A stretch of DNA of 64,000 bases from Fimihabitans intestinipullorum. GTDB lineage: Bacteria; Bacillota_I; Bacilli_A; RF39; UBA660. Every line of letters starts with the position of its first letter. Position 1 is the first letter of the stretch. The stretch is from contig DVML01000022.1 of NCBI GenBank assembly GCA_018714965.1, forward strand, positions 3,245 to 67,244, read 5' to 3'. Both the position numbers and the translations under genes were made by a program. Of this stretch, positions 32,301 to 40,302 are shown piece by piece. The notes beneath the pieces are model-generated. The model was not told where the DNA came from. It did no database searches and saw nothing but the letters and a program-made list of their open reading frames with translations.

Positions 32301-35300
32301 ACTAGATAATAGTTCTTTTTCTTTTGATAAAAATAAAACAAGATCATTATCTAATACTGATAATCAAGGAAGAAAATTATCAAAAGGACAACAAGAATTT
32401 TTCAAAGACAGTAAAGTAAGAGATAATAATGGAAATTTAATTACATATTATAATGGTTCTGACAATTTTAATGTTTATGATAAGAATAAGTTAAGCAACA
32501 ACAGTAAATGGGGTAAAGGAATTTATCTTACAAAATATAAAGATATAGCAAGTATGTATGGTAATAATATCAAAGAATTATATGTTAATATTAAAAATCC
32601 TATAAGTAGTACGAAAAAAACAATTTCTTTTGAAGAATATAATGAATTGTATAAAAAAATAAATGATGGAGAAAGTGGATACATAGAAGAATATAGTATG
32701 TATGATAATGATTTAGATTTACTATGGGATATGACAAATAGTGGGAATTGGGCTGATTATGCTAAGGAAATAAGAGAAATTACTGGAAAAGATGGACTTA
32801 TAATAAATGATGATAACAAAGCAGAAGATATGGTTATTGCCTTTGAGAGTAATCAATTAAAAAGTGTAGATAATCTTAACCCAACAAATACCGAAGATAT
32901 AAGATATTCACAAAACAGTAATAAATGGCAAGGATTCGTAGATCAAAATTTCCAAACCGAAGGAACAGGACATACATTGTCACAGCTAAAAACAAATAAA
33001 GTATTGAATCCAACTGAAATTGCTAGTTTGACTAGAGAAGATGCTGGTACGACTCCAAATCTCCCAGACGTAAAAGTACCAAAGGGAGATAAAAAATCTA
33101 AGTTTACTAAAAACATATCAGAAAAAACGAAGATGTTAACTGAAGAAAATAGAAAAAAACTATCTCAAGAAAAAGATGTAGCTTTCTATAAAGGAATTAC
33201 TAATAAACAAAGCCTAGAAGAAGCTTATGATAGATTAAATGATGGTGGAAGTGGCGAAACATTAAATTGGATATCACGAAATAGCTATGATAAGGATGGG
33301 AAATTAAAGAAAAAACCAACAGCTACAGATGTGGCAGAAGGATGGATCTTACTAAAGCAATATCAAGATGCTGGTGATTATGATTCAATGGTACAAGTTG
33401 CCAAAGTTATGAGACAAATGGGTACGGAGTCTGGACAAGCAATACAAGCATATAACATTATGTCAAGATTAACACCTGAGGGAATGGTTAAATATGCACA
33501 GAGTGAATTGGGCGAAGCCTATGATCGTATGGTGAAAAATAAAACGAAAAAGTGGATTGAGAAAAATCGAGATAAATTTACACTTACACCTGACGAAACA
33601 GCATATATTGTGAACAACATAAAAGAGGCATCCGAATTACCTGATGGATACGAGAAAAAAGTTAAATTAGCGCAGATTCAAAGCCTAATTTCTAATAAAT
33701 TACCACCTGCTCGTGGAGCTGGTATTAAAGCATGGATGCGAATTTCTATGCTTTTTAATTTGAAGACACAAATTAGAAATATAATGGGAAATGCAGTAAT
33801 CACCCCAGTAAATGCTATAGGTGATACATTTTCGGCGCTTATGGATAAACAAATTGCTAAGAAGACAGGAGTTAGAACAACGGGGGCTCCTAATGTGAAG
33901 AATTTTGCAAAAGGATTTAAAAAAGGTCTTTATGAAAGTTGGAATGATTTTAAACTGGATATTAACACTAGGGATATGCAAGGAAATAGATTTGAAATTG
34001 GAGAAGGTAAGTCTTTTACTGATCAAACAAAAGTAGGAAGAGCATTAAATAGAACTGATAAAATATTAAGTTTCATGCTAGATGCTGGAGATAGGCCGTT
34101 TTATGAAGGAACATTTATAAATTCAATCAATAATCAGAAAATTCTCAATAACACAAACAAAGTCACTCAAGATATGATTGATATTGCAACTACAGAGGCC
34201 CTACAGAGAACGTGGCAAGATAACAATGCATATACAAAGTTTGTATTAAATACTAGAAGAGGATTGAATTTCGGAATGAAATATGGATTAGGTGATGCTC
34301 TCATCCCTTTTGCTAAGACACCTGCCAACTTAACTAAAGCGCTTATAGATTATTCTCCTGCGGGTTTAGTTACCACGTTAATAGAAGGTAAAAAACTTAA
34401 AAATGCAATTGAAACGAATCAGTTTACTCCACAGATGCAACATAAGTTTGTTCAAAATTTAGGAAAAGCGACAGCTGGAAGTCTCCTCTATATTCTTGGG
34501 TATATACTTGCAAAAGAGGGAATAACTACAGGTGCAAACGATGAAGATAAAGATGTTTCTGATTTTATGAGAAATACATTAGGTATTCAACCATATTCAA
34601 TTAAAATAGGGAATAAAACGTTTACTTACGATTGGGCTCAGCCTGTTGCAACTCCATTTGCTATGATGGCAGATTTGCAAAAGAAAGATGAAGAGGCAGG
34701 AATATTGAATAAGGTTCTTAGTACTGCTGATGTCGGAGCAAATTTACTCTTACAACAATCCTTTATGGAAAGTATCGAAAATGTATTTTCTGATTATCAA
34801 AGTATTCCAAACGGAATAATACAACAGGTATTAGATCTTCCTTCTCGAGCAGTACCTACTCTTGTAAAACAGGTTAATGACATGATAGATACTACTCAAA
34901 GAACATCGTTTGAAAAAGGTGATAATTTAAAAACTGCTAAAAACAGAGTTAAGAGCAAAATCCCAGGAATGAGTACTGACTTAGCACCATCACGTGATAG
35001 TTTAGGAAGAGTAATAAAAAAATATGGTGGAGATGCCAATCTTTTTAACGTGTTTTTAAATCCGGCGAACACTAACAAAGGAAAAGTTAGCGATAGTGCA
35101 AAAGAAATATATAAGATATATCAAAAAACTGGAGATAAAACAATTATGCCAAGAGTTGCTCCGTATTCTATTGTATCTGGTGGAAAATCCAAAACTTTAG
35201 ACTCTAAAGAAAGAAGCGAATTTCAAAAAATTAGTGGTCAGATTGTTGAAAAAAATATAAAAGAACTAGCTAAAACTGATGAATACAGGAAAATGGATGA

Positions 35301-35481
35301 TTCTTACAAAACAGAGGCAATTAAATCAATTGTTGATTATGCTTATAACTATGCTAAAGCAAAATCCTTAAAACAACCAATTTCAAAAAATTATAAAAAA
35401 GCTTACGAATATACTAAAAACGGTGGAACTTTGTATGACTTTTACGCAGATAAAATTTATAAAAAAAGTAAAGAAAAGTAG
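29302..35481 (+). CDS. Giant polyvalent ejection protein: two zincin motifs and an ART-like domain
   Basis: 2059 residues. In order: polar N-terminus; a glycine-rich hydrophobic stretch (about 285-340, possibly membrane-active); a first zincin motif VHELYHDIS near 620; a second, LLHEIQHKV with downstream GETEAR near 895-935, as in polyvalent-protein metallopeptidases; an ART-PolyVal-like domain (about 1030-1205) with TYYNGSDNF, GIYLTKY and VNIKNP; and a long helical C-terminal half found in polyvalent phage proteins. It is probably injected with DNA. The usual ART histidine (YHGS) is Asn here. GTG start. Confidence 0.8.
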   Translation: MKKIDLSKYRKAQNVRIIDDDEENIMPIDYSKYKKANLSQEAIDIINDYDQHNNKNKIKTTVNVVNNKPNEDGYTDTGKKLGDYDYYDYKNRGQYKIYSKDGNYYYYDEKNKSYNTVNEQRMTTKEEDRKQYEEAVKLGFKGNKSKLSLNDQLKLDTSNLTKDEYKEYEKDLERQENKRAKDSEIRYGGPGLKGSLGEIKQGIKNIGENLIDPIARTPENIKIGQLNEKLGREAYKKMEGKKNNYDEVKRQVDNYTKFNQDIVTSENLIDQNTQNMPNQISAFLSGVKGGGIGGVVGGLAGATIGTVATGNPSGTATGAVQGAKLLGGAGYVGGQAKYTYELESGYQYQALLDLGVPEDIAKEEARKVGTTNALIESGESLLDLVTLGKASQVRQMLTDGLVKKYGLETVKDWTKGAATSYVTNVASEGIEEGLQEYSSIQGEKRATKKAGIERDDSQDFERIKDSTIAGSFGALLSGAVTRPTGVFTNRYVNSKIGGSANNNIQNSSLTERSIQNTANALNLGNLNTNNLSVVNNSTDGKTTTNNFVESARTYNIDISNNTIKNIDKTLSNRGIVSRFDASEFTNNNENAFWKVNSDGTREVVFNPKAKTNDLLENVAVHELYHDISKSEDGQKIKDELLDFAKTKEGYEEARKSLEQLYSNKYDPNSDQFKTLVDEEAVASILGKKLGNQEFVNSLTVEKPSVAKSVYNWVVDKLNKLNKLTGYKSEKLFWKDVKSKFDSAYRSNVDFDVDSRFMITGYKAAKQLDKNFKTKEFSENYKEAIKMEKHGALKDKIRKETGWYKDVNGDWKFEISDKSSELKISPKAFTDYKLKELLDHNILYKAYPFLKNTNVKFSKLPETTRGKTDKLTGNIYINNNLIGNDSQIERTLLHEIQHKVQRKEKFQGGTTQYRENSYERYRNNFGETEARETSQRKKLNFEERLATPSYTQTYNKQSKKKLYTKEDTKWYNYLKGDRDVEENLESSKKTIRLHQMGGIEELDNSSFSFDKNKTRSLSNTDNQGRKLSKGQQEFFKDSKVRDNNGNLITYYNGSDNFNVYDKNKLSNNSKWGKGIYLTKYKDIASMYGNNIKELYVNIKNPISSTKKTISFEEYNELYKKINDGESGYIEEYSMYDNDLDLLWDMTNSGNWADYAKEIREITGKDGLIINDDNKAEDMVIAFESNQLKSVDNLNPTNTEDIRYSQNSNKWQGFVDQNFQTEGTGHTLSQLKTNKVLNPTEIASLTREDAGTTPNLPDVKVPKGDKKSKFTKNISEKTKMLTEENRKKLSQEKDVAFYKGITNKQSLEEAYDRLNDGGSGETLNWISRNSYDKDGKLKKKPTATDVAEGWILLKQYQDAGDYDSMVQVAKVMRQMGTESGQAIQAYNIMSRLTPEGMVKYAQSELGEAYDRMVKNKTKKWIEKNRDKFTLTPDETAYIVNNIKEASELPDGYEKKVKLAQIQSLISNKLPPARGAGIKAWMRISMLFNLKTQIRNIMGNAVITPVNAIGDTFSALMDKQIAKKTGVRTTGAPNVKNFAKGFKKGLYESWNDFKLDINTRDMQGNRFEIGEGKSFTDQTKVGRALNRTDKILSFMLDAGDRPFYEGTFINSINNQKILNNTNKVTQDMIDIATTEALQRTWQDNNAYTKFVLNTRRGLNFGMKYGLGDALIPFAKTPANLTKALIDYSPAGLVTTLIEGKKLKNAIETNQFTPQMQHKFVQNLGKATAGSLLYILGYILAKEGITTGANDEDKDVSDFMRNTLGIQPYSIKIGNKTFTYDWAQPVATPFAMMADLQKKDEEAGILNKVLSTADVGANLLLQQSFMESIENVFSDYQSIPNGIIQQVLDLPSRAVPTLVKQVNDMIDTTQRTSFEKGDNLKTAKNRVKSKIPGMSTDLAPSRDSLGRVIKKYGGDANLFNVFLNPANTNKGKVSDSAKEIYKIYQKTGDKTIMPRVAPYSIVSGGKSKTLDSKERSEFQKISGQIVEKNIKELAKTDEYRKMDDSYKTEAIKSIVDYAYNYAKAKSLKQPISKNYKKAYEYTKNGGTLYDFYADKIYKKSKEK

Positions 35482-35488
35482 GTGAAAT

Positions 35489-35842
35489 ATGATATATATA
35501 GAGAAAAGTACAATGAATTTAGAACTCGTGATCGGAGACACGGGTTCTTTTTCTTTAAAACCTAAAATTAACAAGGAAACATATTTATCAGAAGGAGATA
35601 AAATCTATTTTACTGTCAAAAAAAAGAAAACTGGAGATGTTGTGTTAAATAAGGAAATCACAGAATTTCGCAATGGAATCGTTGATATTATTATAGAGCC
35701 AAAAGATACGCTTGATCTTGAACCGGGAAATTATATATATGATATTAAATCAGTTCGAAAAGACGGAACCGTCGATACGTTAATTCCGAATAATCCGTCT
35801 GCTAGTTTGACGTTGAAAAGAGGTGTTAAATCATGGAAATAG
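35489..35842 (+). CDS. Fibre/baseplate-associated beta-sandwich protein
   Basis: 117 residues: a beta-sandwich with FSLKPKINKETYLSEGDKIYF and EPGNYIYDIKSV, as in BppU-type N-terminal modules that dock fibres. It starts seven bases after the giant gene and overlaps the fibre gene by ten bases. A later ATG at 35513 is possible. Confidence 0.65.
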   Translation: MIYIEKSTMNLELVIGDTGSFSLKPKINKETYLSEGDKIYFTVKKKKTGDVVLNKEITEFRNGIVDIIIEPKDTLDLEPGNYIYDIKSVRKDGTVDTLIPNNPSASLTLKRGVKSWK

Positions 35843-37416
35843 AAACTCCGATAATAGAAATTGAACTTCCTGGAGGAACAAGAGGATTACAAGGTGTTCC
35901 TGGACCAAAGGGAGAAACTGGAGAGCCAGGGCCTAAAGGAGAAACTGGAGAGCCAGGACCAGGAAATTTTTTAACGATAGGTTCTGTTACGTCTGGCACT
36001 GTCGCATCGGCAACAATCACGGGAGAAAGCCCTACACAAGTTTTAAATTTGATTTTGCCAAAAGGAGAAAAGGGAGAAACTGGAGAGCCAGGGCCTAAAG
36101 GAGAAACTGGAGAGCCAGGTATACAGGGAATTCCAGGAATGCCGGGAGAACAAGGGTATTCAATTGCTAAAGTTGAAAAAAAATCAGGGACAGGGGCGCC
36201 TGGAACAGCAGATATATACGGTTGTTACTTAAACGATCAAACGGGTACTGAAGTGGGGGAGTTTAGTGTATTTAATGGGATGAATGGAATAGCAGGAGCA
36301 GATGGAATTGATGTGACAAGTGCAACAACTGGGACACCAATACAAAGTGATGAGTATACAGTAACACCAATCACGTTTAATAAAAGCGATAATACGGCTG
36401 TGACAGTTAACGTACAAGCTAAAAATGGTATCAATGGAGAGGGAGTTCCAGACGGTGGAACTACTGGACAAGTATTGGCGAAAGCAAGTGATACTGACGG
36501 CGACGTTGAATGGGTAAATCAAACCGGAGGCACTACCGATTATGATTCCGCTCCAGTAGGATCAATATTCGGTTATCCTAGTTTAACTCCACCAACGGGG
36601 TATATGATATGCGATGGAAGCGAATTGAGTCGTACTGAATATGCATCATTATTCGCAGTTATTGGAACATCATATGGAGTGGGTGATGGCTCAACAACAT
36701 TCAACATTCCAAATATCAAAGGTCGAATGATTGTTGGGCATAATATTGGCGATAGCGATTTCAACACTTTAGGGAATACTGGAGGAAGCAAGACCCATAC
36801 ACAAACAGTTTCGGAAATGGCTCGACATACACACGTCTTGAAAAAAGGCGGAGCCGTTGGTGGAGACGGTAGTGGGTTAGCTTATTCAGGGACTACGGCT
36901 TCAAATAATGCTGGGGTTGAACCGGCAGGAGAAGGCGAACCAATGGATATCATGAATCCATATATCGTTGCTTGTTATATTATTAAAGTTTCGGGAACAG
37001 CTATTTTGAACGGAAATGTAGTTGATGATTTGAATGAAAACTCAACGACTAATTCTCCAAGTCAAAACGCAGTAAATCAAGGATTGTTATCAATAAATAA
37101 TTTTATTGGAGATTTATTCAAGTTTCAAACTTTGTCCGTACCAATTGAAATTGCTGGAAGTGGACACGCATCGTTCCAAATGGGGTGGCTTGATACAACT
37201 GATGGGTATTCTTATTTAGGAATTCTTTCAAAAGAAAGCGGATATGGAGATCAATGGCAAATAACATATTCATTGTATCAAGGTAATAAAATTTTTGCTG
37301 TTGTGAGAAATAACTATAGTCAAACTTTAAGCAATACAATAACTTGTACCGTAGTATATATAAAATCAGACTATCTAACGGATGCAATCGTAGGTGATGA
37401 AAATGGAACAGAATAA
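35833..37416 (+). CDS. Tail fibre with collagen-like repeats and a tail-collar domain
   Basis: 527 residues. GPKGETGEPG-type collagen triplets (about 20-55 and 75-110) form triple helices. A tail-collar/Mdp domain follows (APVGSIFGYPSL to STTFNIPNIKGRMIVG, about 235-305), then HTHVLKKGG-type motifs and a C-terminal head, probably the receptor-binding part. Two exact 51-bp copies encode part of the collagen. Confidence 0.85.
   Translation: MEIETPIIEIELPGGTRGLQGVPGPKGETGEPGPKGETGEPGPGNFLTIGSVTSGTVASATITGESPTQVLNLILPKGEKGETGEPGPKGETGEPGIQGIPGMPGEQGYSIAKVEKKSGTGAPGTADIYGCYLNDQTGTEVGEFSVFNGMNGIAGADGIDVTSATTGTPIQSDEYTVTPITFNKSDNTAVTVNVQAKNGINGEGVPDGGTTGQVLAKASDTDGDVEWVNQTGGTTDYDSAPVGSIFGYPSLTPPTGYMICDGSELSRTEYASLFAVIGTSYGVGDGSTTFNIPNIKGRMIVGHNIGDSDFNTLGNTGGSKTHTQTVSEMARHTHVLKKGGAVGGDGSGLAYSGTTASNNAGVEPAGEGEPMDIMNPYIVACYIIKVSGTAILNGNVVDDLNENSTTNSPSQNAVNQGLLSINNFIGDLFKFQTLSVPIEIAGSGHASFQMGWLDTTDGYSYLGILSKESGYGDQWQITYSLYQGNKIFAVVRNNYSQTLSNTITCTVVYIKSDYLTDAIVGDENGTE
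35907..36119 (+). repeat. Exact 51-bp direct repeat in the collagen-like region
   Basis: Bases 35907-35957 and 36069-36119 are identical and encode GETGEPGPKGETGEPG. Offset 162 bp, a multiple of three, so recombination between copies would keep the frame while changing fibre length. Confidence 0.9.
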
Positions 37417-37600
37417 ATATATTCCAATTTTATGGATCGCAATATTGTTTATTTTGATTGTTGAACTAATTTATACAGTTTATTCATATATTGATTACAA
37501 TTCTCGAAAAGAAAGTGGAAATGAACGGTGGAAACAAGTAGAGGAGAGAATTCAACGATTGGAGGAAGAACATGGAAGAGTTTGTAAAAGTAGTTGCTAA
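37403..37600 (+). CDS. Small membrane protein of the lysis region
   Basis: 65 residues from ATG 37403 (SD TAGGTG): a membrane helix (IPILWIAILFILIVELIYTVY) then a charged helix. It overlaps both neighbours. May modulate lysis timing (antiholin or spanin-like); not proven. Confidence 0.6.
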   Translation: MEQNKYIPILWIAILFILIVELIYTVYSYIDYNSRKESGNERWKQVEERIQRLEEEHGRVCKSSC

Positions 37601-37787
37601 TTATGGTGTTTCAATTGTTATAGTCGCATTGTTTTTATGGGATTGGTTTACTAATAAAAAAGAAATGAAGAGTACTTTGGATGTAATCAAAGATACCTCC
37701 ATAAATATTTCAAAGAGTCTTGATTTATTACAAAAGTCAATGGATAGACATGACGAAAAGTTAGATAAAATTATAGAAAGAAGGTAG
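37572..37787 (+). CDS. Holin-like protein (BhlA-type layout)
   Basis: 71 residues: one N-terminal membrane helix (ANYGVSIVIVALFLWDWF) and a long charged coiled-coil tail, as in BhlA/UviB-type holins. SD GGAGG inside the preceding gene. Works with the holin that follows. Confidence 0.7.
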   Translation: MEEFVKVVANYGVSIVIVALFLWDWFTNKKEMKSTLDVIKDTSINISKSLDLLQKSMDRHDEKLDKIIERR

Positions 37788-37792
37788 AAAAT

Positions 37793-37993
37793 ATGAAAAA
37801 TAAAACTTATGATATTTTAAAATGGATTGCACAAATTGTTTTGCCGGCAATCGCAACATTTTATGTAACAGTGGCAAGTTTGTGGAATTTGCCATTTCCT
37901 GAGGAAATTTCAGGAACAATTATGGCAGTAGATACTTTATTAGGAGCAGTCTTAATGATTTCTAGTGCTAATTATAAAAAGGAGAGTGAGTAG
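37793..37993 (+). CDS. Phage holin (Dp-1/phage_holin_5-like)
   Basis: 66 residues with two membrane segments separated by NLPFPEEISGT: KWIAQIVLPAIATFYVTVA and TIMAVDTLLGAVLMISSA. This is the usual pattern of Dp-1-type holins. It ends three bases before the endolysin start. Confidence 0.82.
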   Translation: MKNKTYDILKWIAQIVLPAIATFYVTVASLWNLPFPEEISGTIMAVDTLLGAVLMISSANYKKESE

Positions 37994-37995
37994 AT

Positions 37996-38865
37996 ATGAA
38001 ATATAGACAAATGTTGGTTGATGAATCAAAATGGAATATTAAGTGTCCGTATAAAATGGAACCGGAATATATTACAGTTCATAACACCGCAAATGATGCA
38101 TCAGCTGAGAACGAAGTTAAATATATGATTTCAAATAATAACGAAGTATCATTTCATTATGCCGTTGACGACAAAGAGGCGGTGCAAGGAATTCTAACAG
38201 ACAGGAATACTTGGAATGCAGGCGACGGAGCAAACGGAACTGGTAATAGAAAATCTATTGCGGTTGAAATTTGTTATTCTAAATCAGGTGGGGATCGTTT
38301 TATTCGAGCTGAAAAGAACGCAGCAATTGTTGTTGCAGATCTTTTAAAAGGATGGGATTTAGGGCTTGACAGAGTTCGTAAACATCAAGATTGGAATGGA
38401 AAATATTGTCCGCATCGTACACTCGACATGGGCTGGGAAAGATTCATGGATATGGTTAAATTAGCGTATAACGGTTCAAATTCGAATGAAAACGGTTCAT
38501 CCAATACAAATACACCAACAGTACAAAAAAACATTGAACAAGTGGCGTATGACGTTATTAACGGTAAATATGGAAACAATCCTGAACGTCGTCAAAAATT
38601 AGAAGCAGAAGGATATGACTATAATAAAGTGCAGACAAAAGTCAATGAAATTCTGGATGGACAAAACAGTATGACCAAAAAATTGGCAGTTGGGAGTAAA
38701 GTAAAAATCAATTCAAGTGCTTCTACATATGCGACGGGAGAGAAAATTCCAAATATTTACAAAAATAAAACTTATACCGTTCAGCAACTTCATAAAAACG
38801 GTGATAAAGTTTTAATAAAAGAGCTTTATTCTTGGGTTTTCATTAAAGATATTACAGTCTTATAA
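37996..38865 (+). CDS. Endolysin: Amidase_2 with one CW_7 and one SH3-like domain
   Basis: 289 residues. The N-terminal amidase (about 1-155) shows VHNTAND (zinc His), WNAGDG, and KHQDWNGKYCPHRT (second His and Cys ligand). Residues about 178-215 (VINGKYGNNPERRQKLEAEGYD) are a CW_7 cell-wall repeat, and the C-terminal 60 are SH3-like. It cuts MurNAc-L-Ala bonds to lyse the host. Confidence 0.93.
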   Translation: MKYRQMLVDESKWNIKCPYKMEPEYITVHNTANDASAENEVKYMISNNNEVSFHYAVDDKEAVQGILTDRNTWNAGDGANGTGNRKSIAVEICYSKSGGDRFIRAEKNAAIVVADLLKGWDLGLDRVRKHQDWNGKYCPHRTLDMGWERFMDMVKLAYNGSNSNENGSSNTNTPTVQKNIEQVAYDVINGKYGNNPERRQKLEAEGYDYNKVQTKVNEILDGQNSMTKKLAVGSKVKINSSASTYATGEKIPNIYKNKTYTVQQLHKNGDKVLIKELYSWVFIKDITVL

Positions 38866-38896
38866 TGACACATTTTTTATTGAATAGATATTATAA

Positions 38897-38929
38897 AACC
38901 AGTCTTCATGGAAGGCTGGTTCTTTTTTT
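38897..38929 (+). terminator. Terminator of the late operon
   Basis: AACCAG-T-CTT and AAG-G-CTGGTT pair around CATGG, followed by a long T run. Confidence 0.85.
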
Positions 38930-38977
38930 ATGGTATAATTTTTATAGATCCTATTATCCCGTGTGGAAATAGGACTT

Positions 38978-39448
38978 TTATTTACTGAAATTTGTTTCAT
39001 CACAAATAAGTTTTAATTCATCTAACTCAAATGCGTTATTTTGGACAGTTTCATCAGAAAATTCGCAAGCGTCATATTGGAATAATCCTTTAAAATCACT
39101 ATAAATTTCATTATCTTTTTTGTCGGTTTTTAATTTAATAGAATTATAAAACTTCTCCGCCTCATTTTTGTTGTCAAAAACTTTTGATTTTTTTGTGTCT
39201 TTTAAGATTTCTATAAACCCTTGATCGTTAAAATGTTGAGTCACTTTCACAACCAAAAATTTTCTCATATAAATTCCTCTCTCTAAAATTTTTTTGGCTT
39301 CTAAAACCAACTCTCTTTTATTCATATTGTTTTTTGCTAAAAATTCGTTAATTTGATCTAATTCTTCGGGTTTTAATTTTGCTTTGAATTGTTTGTAATT
39401 ATCTTTGTCGAACTGATTTTTGTATTCTCTTAATTCTTTTTTATTCAT
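38978..39448 (-). CDS. RHH protein of unit 1, fused to an extra C-terminal domain
   Basis: 156 residues. Residues 1-58 (YKQFKAKLKPEELDQINEFL, MNKRELVLEAKKIL) match the 67-residue RHH protein of unit 2. From Met61 a separate domain begins behind an internal GAGAGAGG ribosome site (ATG 39268), so the C-terminal part could also be made alone. No good SD precedes the first ATG, suggesting translation linked to the upstream peptide or hairpin. Likely DNA-binding autoregulator. Confidence 0.7.
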   Translation of the reverse strand: MNKKELREYKNQFDKDNYKQFKAKLKPEELDQINEFLAKNNMNKRELVLEAKKILERGIYMRKFLVVKVTQHFNDQGFIEILKDTKKSKVFDNKNEAEKFYNSIKLKTDKKDNEIYSDFKGLFQYDACEFSDETVQNNAFELDELKLICDETNFSK

Positions 39449-39482
39449 ATATTAAAATTGACAATTTCTATAATTATGATAA

Positions 39483-39515
39483 AATAATTAGTGAGAAGGG
39501 GGTTAACCCCATCTC
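39483..39515 (-). promoter_or_regulatory. Hairpin at the peptide stop codon, unit 1
   Basis: On the minus strand GAGA-T-GGGG and CCCC-C-TTCTC pair around TTAA, enclosing the TAA of the 31-residue peptide. Unit 2 has a hairpin at the same place with different bases. Confidence 0.6.
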
Positions 39516-39598
39516 GTAATCACTTTTTTGGTTTTCTTTCCACAGACTTGAAATCCAAGAGTGATTTTTATTTTCCATATTTTTATAGAAATTTCCAT
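39503..39598 (-). CDS. 31-residue cationic peptide, unit 1
   Basis: ATG at 39598 behind AAGGTGGGA encodes MEISIKIWKIKITLG followed by a Lys/Arg-rich tail ending VITRWG. It is homologous to the 34-residue peptide of unit 2 (ME-SIKI-KIK pattern, basic tail). Alternating hydrophobic and basic residues suggest a beta or amphipathic structure. Toxin, bacteriocin-like or signal roles are open; none is shown. Confidence 0.65.
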   Translation of the reverse strand: MEISIKIWKIKITLGFQVCGKKTKKVITRWG

Positions 39599-39641
39599 CT
39601 TTAATCCCACCTTTCTAGTAATCTTTCTTGATTACATACTA

Positions 39642-39670
39642 ATTATATCATATCGTGTACACGATATCAA
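39642..39670 (-). promoter_or_regulatory. Promoter of unit 1 with an internal operator
   Basis: On the minus strand TTGATA, 17 bases, TATAAT. The perfect 18-bp palindrome ATATCGTGTACACGATAT (39650-39667) overlaps the -35 and fills the spacer. Predicted target of the RHH protein. Confidence 0.85.
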
Positions 39671-39693
39671 CTGTTTTTATGGAGATAGGAGTT

Positions 39694-39879
39694 TTATTTT
39701 TTATATTTTTCTTTTAATATTTTATATGCTTCACGAATAAATTGAGTATTGTTCATATTGATTTGATCCAAAAATGAATCTATTTCTTCTTTTTCTTCTA
39801 CCGGAAGTTTTGCGGTGAATTGCCTGTAATTTATCTTCTTGTATTCACGAATATATTTCTTTTGATCAAACTTTTCCAT
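39694..39879 (-). CDS. RHH protein of unit 2
   Basis: About 61 residues from MEKFDQKKYIREYKKINYRQ (ATG 39879); an ATG at 39897 adds MMIVKI. The segment YRQFTAKLPVEEKEEIDSFL, MNNTQFIREAYKILKEKY is a ribbon-helix-helix domain like MobC/Arc. Paralogue of the N-terminal part of the protein encoded at 38978-39448. No clear SD, as in unit 1. Confidence 0.7.
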   Translation of the reverse strand: MEKFDQKKYIREYKKINYRQFTAKLPVEEKEEIDSFLDQINMNNTQFIREAYKILKEKYKK

Positions 39880-39917
39880 AATTTTGACAATCATCAATAA
39901 ATTGGTTATAATGGTAA

Positions 39918-39946
39918 TAGAAGGAGTGGCTTATCGCCAACTCTTT
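39918..39946 (-). promoter_or_regulatory. Hairpin at the peptide stop codon, unit 2
   Basis: On the minus strand GAG-T-TGGC and GCCA-CTC pair around GATAA, covering the TAA of the 34-residue peptide. Same position as in unit 1 but with different, compensating bases. Confidence 0.55.
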
Positions 39947-40035
39947 CTGATTACTTTAGTAGTTTTAGTAGATTTTCTTTCTCGTAGAATTGCTAAAACT
40001 ACTTTTATTTTACCAATTTTTATTGATAATTCCAT
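39931..40035 (-). CDS. 34-residue cationic peptide, unit 2
   Basis: ATG at 40035 behind GAGAGGTGAAG encodes MELSIKIGKIKVVLAIL, then RERKSTKTTK and a VIRKSWR tail, a strongly basic peptide. Homologous to the unit 1 peptide. It lies between a regulated promoter and the RHH gene. A plus-strand frame across the same bases is a shadow. Confidence 0.65.
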   Translation of the reverse strand: MELSIKIGKIKVVLAILRERKSTKTTKVIRKSWR

Positions 40036-40059
40036 GTCTTCACCTCTCTTTCTATATAC

Positions 40060-40088
40060 ATTATATCACATGGTGTAGACCATGTCAA
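40060..40088 (-). promoter_or_regulatory. Promoter of unit 2 with an internal operator
   Basis: On the minus strand TTGACA, 17 bases, TATAAT. The palindrome ACATGGT-GTAG-ACCATGT (40068-40085) occupies exactly the same offset from the -10 as the operator of unit 1, but its sequence differs. Confidence 0.85.
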
Positions 40089-40302
40089 GAGATTTGTTCA
40101 TTTTTCTTTAAATTTGTAAAATTTATGTTAAAATAATTGAGGTTACTTTTTTGGTATCCTTATTCTTTTATTCTCATCATAAAACTCGCAAAGATTATAT
40201 TGAAATAATTTTTTATATAACTATAAATTTAATTTTTAATAAATAGATATTATGTATAAATACAAGTTAACATAATTAAAATTATATATAACATATAATA
40301 AT

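Noticed and set aside
39884..40078. 64-residue plus-strand frame at the prophage right end
   Set aside because: It is antisense to the 34-residue peptide, which has a ribosome site, a regulated promoter and a homologue in unit 1; the plus frame has none of these.
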